DNA of 46,406 nt. Origin: a virus. The translations under genes were made by a program, and so were the position numbers. The DNA is taken from positions 1 to 46,406 of the IMG/VR virus record IMGVR_UViG_3300032087_004063. One strand, written 5' to 3'. The notes beneath the pieces were generated by a model. The model saw only the letters and a list, made by a program, of their open reading frames with translations, had not been told where the DNA came from and made no database searches. Numbering within the stretch: position 1 is the first letter of the stretch; each line of letters begins with the position of its first letter. Below, piece by piece: positions 8,292 through 15,875 of the stretch.

Positions 8292-9967
8292 GGCCGTACC
8301 AAGCTGAAGCGGTGGCAAACACCATCGCTCAACTTAAAAAGTCACCAGAGCCATGTTTGATTGATGCCTCGGTTAGTGCAGGTAAAACTTTGATCGTTGC
8401 CGCTTTAATGAAGGCTATGGAAGATAATAACCGCAACTCTTTATGCTTATCTATGAGCTCAGAGCTTATAGAGCAAAACTCCGATGAGTACGCAGACTAC
8501 GCTCACAAGTGTTCAGTATTTTGCGCTGGATTGGGTAAAAAGAACTGGCGACTACCTGCGGTATTTTCCACGCCACAAACATTATGGGCCGCAATAAAGA
8601 AAGGCCATAAGATTGCAAAGAAAAAGTTTTCTTTAATCACCATTGATGAGTGTCACAACGTAAACGCTAATGACGATAAAACCACGTACATGAAGATCAT
8701 TAGCCACTATCAAGAGATAAACCCAGGTATCCGTATTGTAGGCCTAACTGGAACACCTTTCCGTGGTAAAGGTACGTCAATCCTTGGTGATGAAAAGTTT
8801 TTCAAACACAAGACTGCAGATATCAGTCTAAAGTGGCTAACAGAAAATAATTTTGTTGTGCCTATTAAGTACGGCAACCATGAGGCAACTGATTATGACT
8901 TTTCAGATTGTAAACTGCAGAGCAATGGCAAATTTCGCGCAAGCGATCTAGAGAAAGCAAGTGAAGGTAAGGGCCGTTTAACTGCAGATATCGTGAACGA
9001 GGTAGTGAAAAACTCACAAGACCGTGGAGGCGTGATCATCTTTGGATCAACCATTGCACACTGTGAGGAAATATTATCATCACTACCAACTGGTATTAGC
9101 GCGATCATCACAGGCAAGACACCAGATAAAGAACGTGCAGATATCGTGCGCAAAGTAAAAAGTGGTGAGATTAAATACATTGTTAATTTATCGGTTTTAA
9201 CTACTGGCTTTAATGCTCCAGTCATCGACCATGTTGTTTTCATGCGCCCCACTGAGTCAGCGGTATTATGGGTTCAAGCTGCAGGGCGTGGCGTTCGCCA
9301 ACTGGAAGGAAAAGACCATTGTTTGGTTTCTGACTATGCGAACAACCTAGACAGACTTGGTGATGTTGACAATCCAATGATCACAGAGATGGTTAAGACT
9401 CGCGATCTTGAAGTTGAAAAAGAGGTGCCGTGTCCAGAGTGTGGTGAGCTAAATACTATCTTTGCGCGTCGATGTGTTGGTTTCGTTGGCCAAGTTAGAT
9501 GTGGTTTTTTCTTTAGCTTCAATGAGTGTCCAAAATGTGAAACCAAAAACGATGCTACCGCTAAAAACTGCCGTTGCTGTAATTTTGAGTTAATTGATCC
9601 AAACCAGAAGTTAACAAGAAAAGCGGCATTTCGCGTTGGCGTTGAGCCTGTAAGAGTGCAGTTAATTGGCACTGAGTACACTAGGCACAAGAAGAAAGGA
9701 AAAGTTGATACATTACGCGTTGATTACATGTATGAGCGACCAGACGGGAACGCAGACACATTAAGCGAGTGGTTCAGCCCAGACGGTGAAGGCTATCCAT
9801 TGCATTTATTTAAACGTGAGTTTGTCGCTAAACATGCACCAGAGCTAGATGGTCACAGCTTGGATATGGTACTAGCAAGTAAGCATCTAATAAAAAGCCC
9901 TAAGTCGCTGCTAATTAATAAACAGGTTGGCAGCAAGTATTTTTCGATCGTGTTGAAGGAATTTTAA
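8276..9967 (+). CDS. superfamily 2 DEAD/DEAH-type helicase with C-terminal zinc ribbons
   Basis: A 563-residue protein. The N-terminus has LRPYQAEAV (Q-like motif) and P-loop DASVSAGKT near residue 30. DECHN is motif II, GLTGTPFRGKG motif III, and QAAGRGVRQ motif VI. Residues 375-440 contain CPECGELN then CPKCETKN and CRCC, a pair of zinc-ribbon modules. The SF2 core resembles the UvsW or RecG-like/type III restriction helicases that remodel branched DNA. With the VRR-NUC gene six bases downstream, a role in processing recombination intermediates is likely. The ATG at 8276 lies inside the end of the previous gene. No key motif is missing. Confidence 0.88.
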   Translation: MPKILRPYQAEAVANTIAQLKKSPEPCLIDASVSAGKTLIVAALMKAMEDNNRNSLCLSMSSELIEQNSDEYADYAHKCSVFCAGLGKKNWRLPAVFSTPQTLWAAIKKGHKIAKKKFSLITIDECHNVNANDDKTTYMKIISHYQEINPGIRIVGLTGTPFRGKGTSILGDEKFFKHKTADISLKWLTENNFVVPIKYGNHEATDYDFSDCKLQSNGKFRASDLEKASEGKGRLTADIVNEVVKNSQDRGGVIIFGSTIAHCEEILSSLPTGISAIITGKTPDKERADIVRKVKSGEIKYIVNLSVLTTGFNAPVIDHVVFMRPTESAVLWVQAAGRGVRQLEGKDHCLVSDYANNLDRLGDVDNPMITEMVKTRDLEVEKEVPCPECGELNTIFARRCVGFVGQVRCGFFFSFNECPKCETKNDATAKNCRCCNFELIDPNQKLTRKAAFRVGVEPVRVQLIGTEYTRHKKKGKVDTLRVDYMYERPDGNADTLSEWFSPDGEGYPLHLFKREFVAKHAPELDGHSLDMVLASKHLIKSPKSLLINKQVGSKYFSIVLKEF

Positions 9968-9972
9968 TTTCA

Positions 9973-10389
9973 ATGAAAATATCAAAAGGTAGTCAGTACA
10001 AAGTTTACGGTGATCTATCATCAAGAGGTAAATGTATTAGTGAAGATGCAGTTCACATTGCCTTTGTGGCGTGGATTAGGCATAACCACCAGAGCGAAGC
10101 GTTACTTTTGTTGCATCCAAAAAATGAGGGGAAACGCACACCTCAGCAAGTTGCAATGGATAAAAAGATGGGGAGCATCACAAAAGGAGCAAGCGACATA
10201 ATCATACCTGGCAATCCTGCATTTGTATGTGAGCTAAAAAGAGACGATCCAACCAAGTGCCACTGGCAACCAGGTCAAGAGGATTATTTGAATATCGCTC
10301 ACGAACACGGCGCCTTTGCTTGTGTTGCTTTCGGCCTCAATGCTGCTAAGGATGCATTTATAGACTGGCAGCGTATAAACAACCAATAA
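9973..10389 (+). CDS. VRR-NUC domain nuclease
   Basis: A 138-residue protein with the short VRR-NUC fold. It has an N-terminal acidic SEDAVHIAFVAWIR, then HPKNEGKR, then KGASDIIIP with the catalytic aspartate, AFVCELKRDD with the E-x-K, and WQPGQEDYL with the conserved glutamine. Stand-alone VRR-NUC proteins are structure-specific nucleases for branched DNA such as Holliday junctions. It is the last gene of the replication/recombination module, following a branch-migration-type helicase, and is closed by a strong terminator. Confidence 0.88.
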   Translation: MKISKGSQYKVYGDLSSRGKCISEDAVHIAFVAWIRHNHQSEALLLLHPKNEGKRTPQQVAMDKKMGSITKGASDIIIPGNPAFVCELKRDDPTKCHWQPGQEDYLNIAHEHGAFACVAFGLNAAKDAFIDWQRINNQ

Positions 10390-10394
10390 CCCAC

Positions 10395-10420
10395 ACCCCT
10401 TCCAGTAAGGGGTTTTTATT
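10395..10420 (+). terminator. terminator of the replication module
   Basis: ACCCCTT (10395-10401) pairs with AAGGGGT (10407-10413) around a CCAGT loop. The T-rich tail TTTTTATT (10413-10420) follows directly. It is a canonical rightward terminator. Confidence 0.9.
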
Positions 10421-10459
10421 GCCTGCCTTAAATAAATTCACGTTAATGAATAAAATATG

Positions 10460-10488
10460 TTGACGATAATTAATTAAATGTCTATTAT
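10460..10488 (+). promoter_or_regulatory. strong promoter of the accessory operon
   Basis: TTGACG (10460-10465), a 17-base spacer and TATTAT (10483-10488) match sigma-70 closely. The leader that follows contains ATCGAAAC, then AACAGGACGAATGA, then the ATG. The DenV promoter at 20.5 kb has a nearly identical leader. Confidence 0.8.
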
Positions 10489-10532
10489 TGCTTTATCGAA
10501 ACGAAACACACTAAACAACAGGACGAATGATT

Positions 10533-10952
10533 ATGACTAAGCAACAAGCACTTAAAGCAATGAACGAAGCAACAAACGAAATGGCTCGCATGACTGAAGG
10601 TTCAGACCTTTACAACGCAGCAAAAGCTAAACACGTTCAAGCCAAAGCGGCTCTAATTGCAATCATGAATTCTGAGTCTGTTGAAATTGAAGTTGAAGCG
10701 GCAGAAGTTGAACTAACAGAAATCGTTTCTAACGTAGAAGTACGTAACAACGAGCTAGTATCTAACGCTGGCGTAAACACAAACTCAATCATTGGCGCCA
10801 TCGCTTCGGGTTCAATTAGCACACAGACACCAGAGGAAACGCAGCGCATCTATGAGTTAAAGCAACTACTAATGGCAAGCAGTCAATACATTAGACAGGC
10901 AGCAAGACAGAGAAACCTAGCGAGAGTTGCGGCTAGAAATTCCAGAGCATAA
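10533..10952 (+). CDS. hypothetical alanine/glutamate-rich protein
   Basis: A 139-residue protein from the ATG at 10533, which has AGGA nine bases upstream; the ATG at 10527 is only three bases from that site. Residues 1-45 are helical (KQQALKAMNEATNEMARM). A beta-like acidic stretch (EIEVEAAEVELTEIVSN) follows, then a Ser/Thr/Asn-rich linker, and the C-terminal 40 residues are a basic helix (YIRQAARQRNLARVAARNSRA). I recognise no family. It is the first gene behind the strongest promoter in the window, so it is probably made early and abundantly. Such proteins often target host functions, but there is no direct evidence here. Confidence 0.7.
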   Translation: MTKQQALKAMNEATNEMARMTEGSDLYNAAKAKHVQAKAALIAIMNSESVEIEVEAAEVELTEIVSNVEVRNNELVSNAGVNTNSIIGAIASGSISTQTPEETQRIYELKQLLMASSQYIRQAARQRNLARVAARNSRA

Positions 10953-10967
10953 ACAGGACACAAACCA

Positions 10968-11057
10968 ATGAAAATTAAACTAACCATAAAGCAATTCCAC
11001 AAAGTTATGCACCTATTGACTCCGAGCCAGAATGATCGTGTTGAGATTATCCTATGA
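10968..11057 (+). CDS. 29-residue small protein
   Basis: A short frame beginning MKIKLTIKQFHKVMHLL, preceded by ACAGGAC, the ribosome binding site used across this genome. Its stop overlaps the start of the next gene in an ATGA. The size is near the limit of what can be believed. The ribosome binding site and the coupling to the next gene are the support. Confidence 0.45.
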   Translation: MKIKLTIKQFHKVMHLLTPSQNDRVEIIL

Positions 11058-11233
11058 CCCAAATAACCATCCCAATCAAAGTAAACAGCCCATCACACAA
11101 CTGGTTAACGGTAGGTGTTGAGCGATTTGGTGCCAACTACCGACATAAGTGGAAAGGTCAGTATTACAAGGTTGTTGGTTGTCAGCCATCGGTAAAAGGT
11201 GAATTTAAATTGATATTGGAGCCAATTTTATGA
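11054..11233 (+). CDS. 59-residue hypothetical protein
   Basis: It begins MTQITIPIKVNSPSHNWLTV and continues through an aromatic, basic segment (FGANYRHKWKGQYYKVVG) to LILEPIL. The strand-rich pattern suggests a small beta protein. It is joined by ATGA overlaps to the genes on both sides, which supports it as a real translated link in the operon. Its function is unknown. Confidence 0.6.
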   Translation: MTQITIPIKVNSPSHNWLTVGVERFGANYRHKWKGQYYKVVGCQPSVKGEFKLILEPIL

Positions 11234-11643
11234 GCTTCGTAAGAACCAGAGTCATGATCGCCATTGAACAACCAGTCACGCGTCAAGAGGTGGTGAAGCA
11301 AACAGGCTTAACACTGACTCAGATTAAAGACGGACTAACCGAGCTGAAGCGATACGGGCAACCAGTACAAGCGATTGGTCACGGTGACAATAGGCATTAC
11401 TACTTGCCAAAGCACCACCAAGTACCGATGAAGCGACAATGTAAAAGCACGTATCTTTTAGACTTAATCACTAAAAATTGGGTGCCGGGTGAGGAGTTAA
11501 TTGCAACGCTCGACATTGAATACTATCAAATGAAAAACTACATCAAGAGTCTGCGCCGTAAGGGGTGGGAGATTAGCACAAGACAAAGCGAGCGCGGAAT
11601 GCGAATGCATGAGTATAAAATGACAGGTAAGGCGGGGATATGA
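11230..11643 (+). CDS. putative tandem winged-helix DNA-binding protein
   Basis: A 137-residue protein with two similar halves. The first has QPVTRQEVVKQTGLTLTQIK followed by a DGLTELKRYG helix and a hairpin ending HYYL. The second has NWVPGEELIATLDIEYYQMK, a YIKSLRRKGWE helix and a hairpin ending HEYKM. Each resembles a winged-helix unit (helix-turn-helix plus wing), so it is probably a transcription regulator. No cI- or Q-type regulator is recognisable elsewhere, which makes this a candidate for middle or late gene control. It overlaps both neighbours by four bases. Confidence 0.6.
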   Translation: MSFVRTRVMIAIEQPVTRQEVVKQTGLTLTQIKDGLTELKRYGQPVQAIGHGDNRHYYLPKHHQVPMKRQCKSTYLLDLITKNWVPGEELIATLDIEYYQMKNYIKSLRRKGWEISTRQSERGMRMHEYKMTGKAGI

Positions 11644-12029
11644 AACCATCACAAATAGCAAAGCAGCTAGGCGCAAAAACACTCTCAGAAGTGGCGCGAG
11701 CTTATGACGTACACGATGCACACTTAGTGCAAGTTAACAAAATCGATCCAGAGCGATTCACCCACATGGTCAAGGTTCATGTTTTAGCAAAAGAGTTAGG
11801 CGTATCAACTCAGCACCTCAATTTCATGCTTCAGCACACGGTAGGTAGCGTGAAAGGCACTAACGCGGCTGATTACTTCTTGAATGATCCAGAGGTCAAA
11901 AAGGAACTCACTCGTGCTTACGTGGTTGATTTTCGTGTGCGCATGAAGGATATGTGTCAAAAGATACTTGATAGCGAAATGGTGCAAGAGTCGGTTGGTG
12001 ATTTGGTTGGTGAGAAGTTGGGCAAATAG
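11640..12029 (+). CDS. hypothetical protein with helix-turn-helix-like N-terminus
   Basis: A 129-residue, mainly helical protein. Residues 1-25 (KPSQIAKQLGAKTLSEVARAY) and 45-65 (KVHVLAKELGVSTQHLNFML) each look like a helix-turn-helix with a central Gly or Ala. No family is recognised. It is coupled by ATGA overlap to the putative winged-helix gene upstream, so the two may form a regulatory pair. The end lies ten bases before the methyltransferase start. Confidence 0.6.
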   Translation: MKPSQIAKQLGAKTLSEVARAYDVHDAHLVQVNKIDPERFTHMVKVHVLAKELGVSTQHLNFMLQHTVGSVKGTNAADYFLNDPEVKKELTRAYVVDFRVRMKDMCQKILDSEMVQESVGDLVGEKLGK

Positions 12030-12039
12030 GACGGGAAGA

Positions 12040-12618
12040 ATGAAAGTAGATATTTACGACACAGATAAAAAGTACGATGTTATTTATGCCGATCCACCAT
12101 GGCAATTTAACAACAAGAAAACGGGCGGCTCAATGAAGTCTGGCAGCGAGCATCAATACAAGTCTGTCATGTCAATTGACGACTTAAAGAAGATGCCAAT
12201 ACCAGAAATTTCCAGTGACAATTGCTTGCTTGTCATGTGGTGGGTTGGCTCAATGCCACAAGAAGCGATCGACTTGGTTAACTCTTGGGGCTTCACCATC
12301 AAGAACATGAACGGCTTTGTGTGGAATAAGATCACCCAAAACAACAAGCCATATTTCGGCATGGGGTTTTATACCCGCGCAGGGAGTGAGTCATGTGTGA
12401 TTGCCACTAAAGGCAAATTTAAGCCAGTTAGCCGATCTGTTCGAGCTGTGTTCTGTGCTGAGTCTCAAATTCAATTTGAAGCAAAGGTGACAAAGCACTC
12501 AGAAAAGCCGCACCAAGTAAGAGATTTAATTGTTGATCTAGCGGGTGACGTACCACGAATTGAGTTATTCGCGCGTAAAACTGCGGATGGTTGGGATTGT
12601 TTTGGAAATGAGGTGTAG
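12040..12618 (+). CDS. MT-A70 family adenine N6 methyltransferase
   Basis: A 192-residue protein from the ATG at 12040, preceded by GGGAAG. A longer upstream frame to 11968 lacks a ribosome binding site. The catalytic motif DPPW is at residues 18-21 in VIYADPPWQFNN. CLLVMWWVGSMPQEAIDLVNSWGF is the typical MT-A70 core, and GFYTRAGSESCVIATKGK is the other family hallmark. It should transfer methyl groups from S-adenosylmethionine to adenine N6 in DNA, perhaps shielding phage DNA from host restriction. No partner restriction enzyme is present. Confidence 0.92.
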   Translation: MKVDIYDTDKKYDVIYADPPWQFNNKKTGGSMKSGSEHQYKSVMSIDDLKKMPIPEISSDNCLLVMWWVGSMPQEAIDLVNSWGFTIKNMNGFVWNKITQNNKPYFGMGFYTRAGSESCVIATKGKFKPVSRSVRAVFCAESQIQFEAKVTKHSEKPHQVRDLIVDLAGDVPRIELFARKTADGWDCFGNEV

Positions 12619-13137
12619 ATGATGTCCCACTACGAATGCAAAGAGTGTCAAAAACCTTATCAATATTGTGAATGTAAACAGGAAAATAAAATGAACGAAT
12701 TAAAACGCACGAAAGAATGGTTTGAGCAAGCGATTCCAGAACCGACAATGAAAGATAAGCGCGTCCAACTTGGTTGTCATTTTGAAGAGTTTGGTGAGAT
12801 GCTCGAGTCTATTGGCTACGAGAAAACACCAGAACTTGAGATGATCACTCACGAAGCTGATTGGTTTAAAGGTAAGCATTCTCGATGGGTTGACCAGCAA
12901 GAAGATATGATTACCCATTGTGATAAGGATACATTACTAGACGCACTAGCTGATCAAATCGTCACAGCTATCGGTGTGTGCCACGTGATGGGTTTTGATA
13001 TCGAAGGCGCGCTTGCAGAAGTTAACCGCTCTAACTTTTCCAAGTTCGAAGATGGCAAGCCGGTATTTGATGCTAACGGCAAGATAACCAAGGGAAAGCA
13101 CTACACACCGCCAGAGTTGGGTGATTTTATTAAGTAA
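12619..13137 (+). CDS. MazG-like nucleoside triphosphate pyrophosphohydrolase
   Basis: A 172-residue all-alpha NTP pyrophosphatase. HFEEFGEMLESIG (about 53-65) and LLDALADQIVTAIG (about 112-125) carry the metal-binding E-x2-E and D-x-x-D type residues. The C-terminus has the frequent phage motif GKITKGKHYTPPEL. The family hydrolyses nucleoside triphosphates and can lower ppGpp or clear odd nucleotides. A second in-frame ATG at 12691 has a strong AGGAAA site. Starting there would drop a 24-residue Cys-rich lead (CKECQKPYQYCEC). The gene may yield two forms, or the shorter form may be the true one. Confidence 0.82.
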   Translation: MMSHYECKECQKPYQYCECKQENKMNELKRTKEWFEQAIPEPTMKDKRVQLGCHFEEFGEMLESIGYEKTPELEMITHEADWFKGKHSRWVDQQEDMITHCDKDTLLDALADQIVTAIGVCHVMGFDIEGALAEVNRSNFSKFEDGKPVFDANGKITKGKHYTPPELGDFIK

Positions 13138-13143
13138 AAACCT

Positions 13144-13168
13144 AGGGCAATTAATTTTGCCCTTTTTT
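13144..13168 (+). terminator. terminator after the MazG-like gene
   Basis: AGGGCAA (13144-13150) and TTGCCCT (13157-13163) pair around TTAATT, followed by a run of six T residues (13163-13168). Confidence 0.9.
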
Positions 13169-13178
13169 AAATTAATTG

Positions 13179-13207
13179 TTTACAATGAAATTAAATTAAA
13201 CTACTAT
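13179..13207 (+). promoter_or_regulatory. promoter of the small-gene and lysis operon
   Basis: TTTACA (13179-13184), 17 bases, then TACTAT (13202-13207), directly after a terminator. The leader continues with CCAAGTTAACGA, shared with the leader at 4386. Confidence 0.5.
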
Positions 13208-13236
13208 AAATCCAAGTTAACGAATTGGAGAGATTC

Positions 13237-13371
13237 TTGAAGAAAGAAAACAAGCGTAACGCAGGCCGAAAGCCTAACGGTTACGATTCAAAGCAAATCA
13301 GCGTACCGGTTGCACTAATACCGGAGTTTAAGAAACGAATTGAAGAATGGAAATTGCAATGCCAAAACTAA
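13237..13371 (+). CDS. 44-residue basic protein with AGRKP motif
   Basis: It starts at TTG 13237 with GGAGA five bases upstream. The sequence opens MKKENKRNAGRKPNGYDSKQ and continues with ISVPVALIPEFKKRIEEWK. The AGRKP plus VPVAL-IPEF pattern is common in short phage and prophage proteins that resemble half of a ribbon-helix-helix DNA-binding unit. It is the first gene after the 13.2-kb promoter and may regulate it. It overlaps the next gene by 13 bases. Confidence 0.65.
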   Translation: MKKENKRNAGRKPNGYDSKQISVPVALIPEFKKRIEEWKLQCQN

Positions 13372-13490
13372 TCATATTACTAACCATAACGATGCTAACA
13401 ATCGCAACCAGTCATGAAATGGACTGGGCAGAAAGCAAGTGCGCAGAGATTGGCAATACACCACAACAGTGCGCTTTGTTGGCGCAGTAG
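13359..13490 (+). CDS. 43-residue exported peptide
   Basis: It starts MPKLIILLTITMLTIATSHE, a textbook short signal peptide or single membrane segment. A 24-residue polar part with two cysteines follows (MDWAESKCAEIGNTPQQC), which could form one disulphide. The gene starts inside the end of the previous one. Export to the periplasm is inferred from the leader; the function is unknown. It lies about 1.4 kb before the lysis genes in the same operon, so a minor envelope role is plausible. Confidence 0.6.
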   Translation: MPKLIILLTITMLTIATSHEMDWAESKCAEIGNTPQQCALLAQ

Positions 13491-13513
13491 AATTTAGAAC
13501 AGGACACCACACC

Positions 13514-13807
13514 ATGAGCATGACCCAACAACAAATCAAAGAAGCCGCCAAGGCCATAGCCAAAATGCGCCCAGAACCAACACGTAAGCGCTTGCCACGC
13601 AATTCACGCGCATTGGAAATAGACCATATTCGAGATTTACAGGCGCTCGTCAAGTTAGAGAATGGCGAAGAAATTGAAGTGCCAAGCTACAAATTGTCGG
13701 AGCCAAACAAAATCAACTACAGTCAGCAATCGATTTATGGCGCGCGTACTGGCAAACAAAATTCACCTTGGCAGCAAGGTTGCTACTTGAATAAGACGAG
13801 TGTTTAG
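13514..13807 (+). CDS. hypothetical 97-residue protein
   Basis: It begins at ATG 13514, ten bases after an ACAGGACA site. A longer frame reaching 13439 lacks a start signal. The N-terminal half is helical and basic (QQQIKEAAKAIAKMRPEPTRKR); the C-terminal half is polar with YSQQSIYGARTGKQNSPWQQ. I recognise no domain. It lies two bases before the YopX gene. Confidence 0.6.
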   Translation: MSMTQQQIKEAAKAIAKMRPEPTRKRLPRNSRALEIDHIRDLQALVKLENGEEIEVPSYKLSEPNKINYSQQSIYGARTGKQNSPWQQGCYLNKTSV

Positions 13808-13809
13808 TT

Positions 13810-14193
13810 ATGAGAAGTATTAAATTTGAATTTATGTGGAAGCATGAAGGAAGCATGGCAAAAGCTAAGTATGACATTGACGACATAGCAAAAGGAGTTG
13901 CGACACCACCAAGACCAAAACAGGGCGCGATACTTAAGTGCTGGGAACTTGTGGCAAGACGTCAGTTTACCGGGCTAAAAGACAGAAAAGGCGTTGAGAT
14001 CTATGAGGGAGATATTATTCATAACTCAAACTTTACGGATGACTGTAACCACGTAGTAGACATGTTCGAAGACTTAGGTTGTTGGTTTATGACTGATATT
14101 AAAGAAGGGTACGCAGAGCAATTGAGTGAATGGTTAGACTCTAGCGTTGTTATTGGCAACGTTCACCAAAACCCTGAACTTTTGGAATCATAG
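13810..14193 (+). CDS. YopX family protein
   Basis: A 127-residue protein. The N-terminus is IKFEFMWKHEG, and the middle has the diagnostic RQFTGLKDRKGVEIYEGDII. The C-terminus has SVVIGNVHQNPELLE, matching the typical YopX ending (IGNIYENPELL). YopX proteins are widespread in phages and form an oligomeric beta-rich fold. Their role is not established. Confidence 0.88.
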   Translation: MRSIKFEFMWKHEGSMAKAKYDIDDIAKGVATPPRPKQGAILKCWELVARRQFTGLKDRKGVEIYEGDIIHNSNFTDDCNHVVDMFEDLGCWFMTDIKEGYAEQLSEWLDSSVVIGNVHQNPELLES

Positions 14194-14195
14194 CC

Positions 14196-14699
14196 ATGCC
14201 ACCAAAAATATCCCAAATCAAAAACAAACGCACACGCGCACGATTCATTAAGATCCAACAAGCGCAAACGCGTAAGATACTAGCAAACAATTACAGCGTG
14301 TTTGAGCCTGCAACGTGCGAGAAAGGCGTGATGATGTTTGGTAAGGACTGCAAGCCTAACTCAATCACAAGCGCAGCAGCAGAGGCGATTGGGCGCATTG
14401 AAAGCAAGTGGTCAATTATGCTTTACATCATGGTGCGCGAGAAAAACGGCAAGAACAAACTGGAAGTGACGCCAGTTGAGATTCATACGCCATGTAAACA
14501 CTCAGACATTCGCAGTCAGATAGCTGATGCGCACTGGCAGTGGATAGAAGAACACAAAATACCAGACTGCATTTTAACGGCAGGATGGATAGCAGCGGCG
14601 CTTGGTAATGAGCCAACAATCGAAGAGGCCTATAAAATGTTTGATCACTTAGGTGTTTGGAATGATTTAATCGCAGAATGGGAGAATAAGGCGGCGTGA
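14196..14699 (+). CDS. hypothetical 167-residue protein
   Basis: The N-terminus is strongly basic (KNKRTRARFIKIQQAQTRK). A middle with scattered cysteines (TCEKGVMMFGKDCKP) follows, then a C-terminal helical domain with tryptophans (DAHWQWIEEHKIPDC, AGWIAAALGNEPTIEEAYKMF). No family is recognised. It could bind nucleic acid through the basic start. It overlaps the next gene in a GTGA. Confidence 0.65.
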   Translation: MPPKISQIKNKRTRARFIKIQQAQTRKILANNYSVFEPATCEKGVMMFGKDCKPNSITSAAAEAIGRIESKWSIMLYIMVREKNGKNKLEVTPVEIHTPCKHSDIRSQIADAHWQWIEEHKIPDCILTAGWIAAALGNEPTIEEAYKMFDHLGVWNDLIAEWENKAA

Positions 14700-14881
14700 A
14701 GAATAAACGAGTAAAGCAGATGATATGTGATGCGCACAAAGATAGTAACAGAAATGTAGAATTTGCTACTTTCAGAAATTCTTTGTATGCATGGCACTAT
14801 CCTCCATGCGAAGGCGGGTGGTTTATATATCACAAAAAGAAAGTATCACTAACAGCACAACAACTACGAGAAACAAAATGA
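14696..14881 (+). CDS. 61-residue hypothetical protein
   Basis: It starts at GTG 14696 overlapping the upstream stop. It ends at a TGA that overlaps the endolysin ATG, so it forms a tight translational link. The sequence is basic at the start (MKNKRVKQMICDAHKD) and aromatic in the middle (LYAWHYPPCEGGWFIYHKKK). Its function is unknown. Confidence 0.55.
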   Translation: MKNKRVKQMICDAHKDSNRNVEFATFRNSLYAWHYPPCEGGWFIYHKKKVSLTAQQLRETK

Positions 14882-15219
14882 ACACAGCACATTTCAAAGA
14901 AAAAGAATTCGCATGCAAATGCTGCGGAGAAACCAAACCAAACAGCGAGTTAATGGCGGTATTGCAACTTGTGCGATTGCACTTCAATAAACCGGTGATT
15001 ATCACATCAAGCTATCGCTGCCCGAAACACAACAAAGCAGTCGGTGGCGCTAGCAAGTCAAAGCATCTAGAAGGAATTGCAGCGGATATCCAAGTAAAAG
15101 ACACAGAGCCAATGGAGGTTTATCACTTGCTTGATTCTATATTCCCTAACCACTACGGAATTGGTTCTTACAAATCATTCACCCACATTGACGTTAGGCC
15201 TACCAAGGCAAGGTGGTAA
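14878..15219 (+). CDS. endolysin: M15-type peptidase (D-Ala-D-Ala carboxypeptidase-like)
   Basis: A 113-residue protein from ATG 14878; a longer frame to 14791 is only an open upstream stretch. Zinc ligands of the peptidase M15_3 fold are His63 (SKSKHLEG), Asp70 (AADI) and His103 (THIDVR). SSYRCPKHNKAVGG precedes them as in the family. A Cys cluster at the N-terminus (FACKCCGE) resembles that of related phage lysins. It cleaves peptide cross-links of peptidoglycan. There is no signal peptide, so release depends on the adjacent holin. Confidence 0.92.
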   Translation: MNTAHFKEKEFACKCCGETKPNSELMAVLQLVRLHFNKPVIITSSYRCPKHNKAVGGASKSKHLEGIAADIQVKDTEPMEVYHLLDSIFPNHYGIGSYKSFTHIDVRPTKARW

Positions 15220-15221
15220 CT

Positions 15222-15731
15222 ATGGAATGGCTAAAAAAAATAGCCGGTTACGCACCTGATATTGTTGGTGCAATCGTATCTGGTGGCGCAACGCTGCCAG
15301 CTACGGCGCTTCGCATTATCAGCAAAGAGTTGACCGGCGTTGAAACTGACAATATTGATCTGGTTGAAAAGGCAGTGAACAACGCCACACCAGATCAGCT
15401 ATTGAAATTAAGACAGGCGAACAATGATTTTATTGTCCGAAAGATAGAGCTGCAAAACGAAGAGTTAGCCAACCAGCGAGGTGACACGCAAGACGCACGC
15501 AAGGTACACAAAGGTCACTGGATGACTTGGTTGTTACCTTTGCTTATGTTCTTGCTGTTTAGCGCCATGGCTTATGGGTTGATCAAGTACGCGATACCAG
15601 TCGAGAACAAAGACATACTTGTCTTCATGGCAGGTCAAGTGTCTGGATTTATGGCGGCAGGCGTTACGTATTGGCTAGGGTCTAGCCGCGGCAGTGCTGA
15701 GAAGCAAATGGATATCAAGGGAGTGAAGTGA
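15222..15731 (+). CDS. holin of the 3TM type
   Basis: About 169 residues from ATG 15222, which has AGG eight bases upstream; the GTG at 15213 is the alternative. The N-terminal segment PDIVGAIVSGGATLPATALR is amphipathic. The middle is charged. Two C-terminal membrane segments are WMTWLLPLLMFLLFSAMAYG and ILVFMAGQVSGFMAAGVTYWLG. This matches the holin_3TM family that opens the inner membrane for the endolysin. It overlaps the endolysin region closely and shares one base with the next gene (TGATG). Confidence 0.85.
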   Translation: MEWLKKIAGYAPDIVGAIVSGGATLPATALRIISKELTGVETDNIDLVEKAVNNATPDQLLKLRQANNDFIVRKIELQNEELANQRGDTQDARKVHKGHWMTWLLPLLMFLLFSAMAYGLIKYAIPVENKDILVFMAGQVSGFMAAGVTYWLGSSRGSAEKQMDIKGVK

Positions 15732-15865
15732 TGGAAATACCAATGTGGTTGGTCTATTTAATAGGCGTGCCGTTAGCGTTAGTAGTTGCGGTGCTTACAT
15801 TCATCTTACTGGCTTGCGGATTTTTGTTTTTAAAACACTTCCCATCATCGCCTTTTAGAAAGTAA
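15731..15865 (+). CDS. 44-residue single-span membrane protein, possible antiholin or lysis accessory
   Basis: The sequence starts MEIPMWLVYLIGVPLALVVA and continues hydrophobic through LTFILLACGFLFL. It ends with a short basic tail (KHFPSSPFRK). One or two membrane spans are likely. The one-base overlap with the holin stop indicates coupled translation, so a role in tuning lysis is plausible. It is not recognised as a spanin. Confidence 0.65.
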   Translation: MEIPMWLVYLIGVPLALVVAVLTFILLACGFLFLKHFPSSPFRK

Positions 15866-15875
15866 CACATACAAA

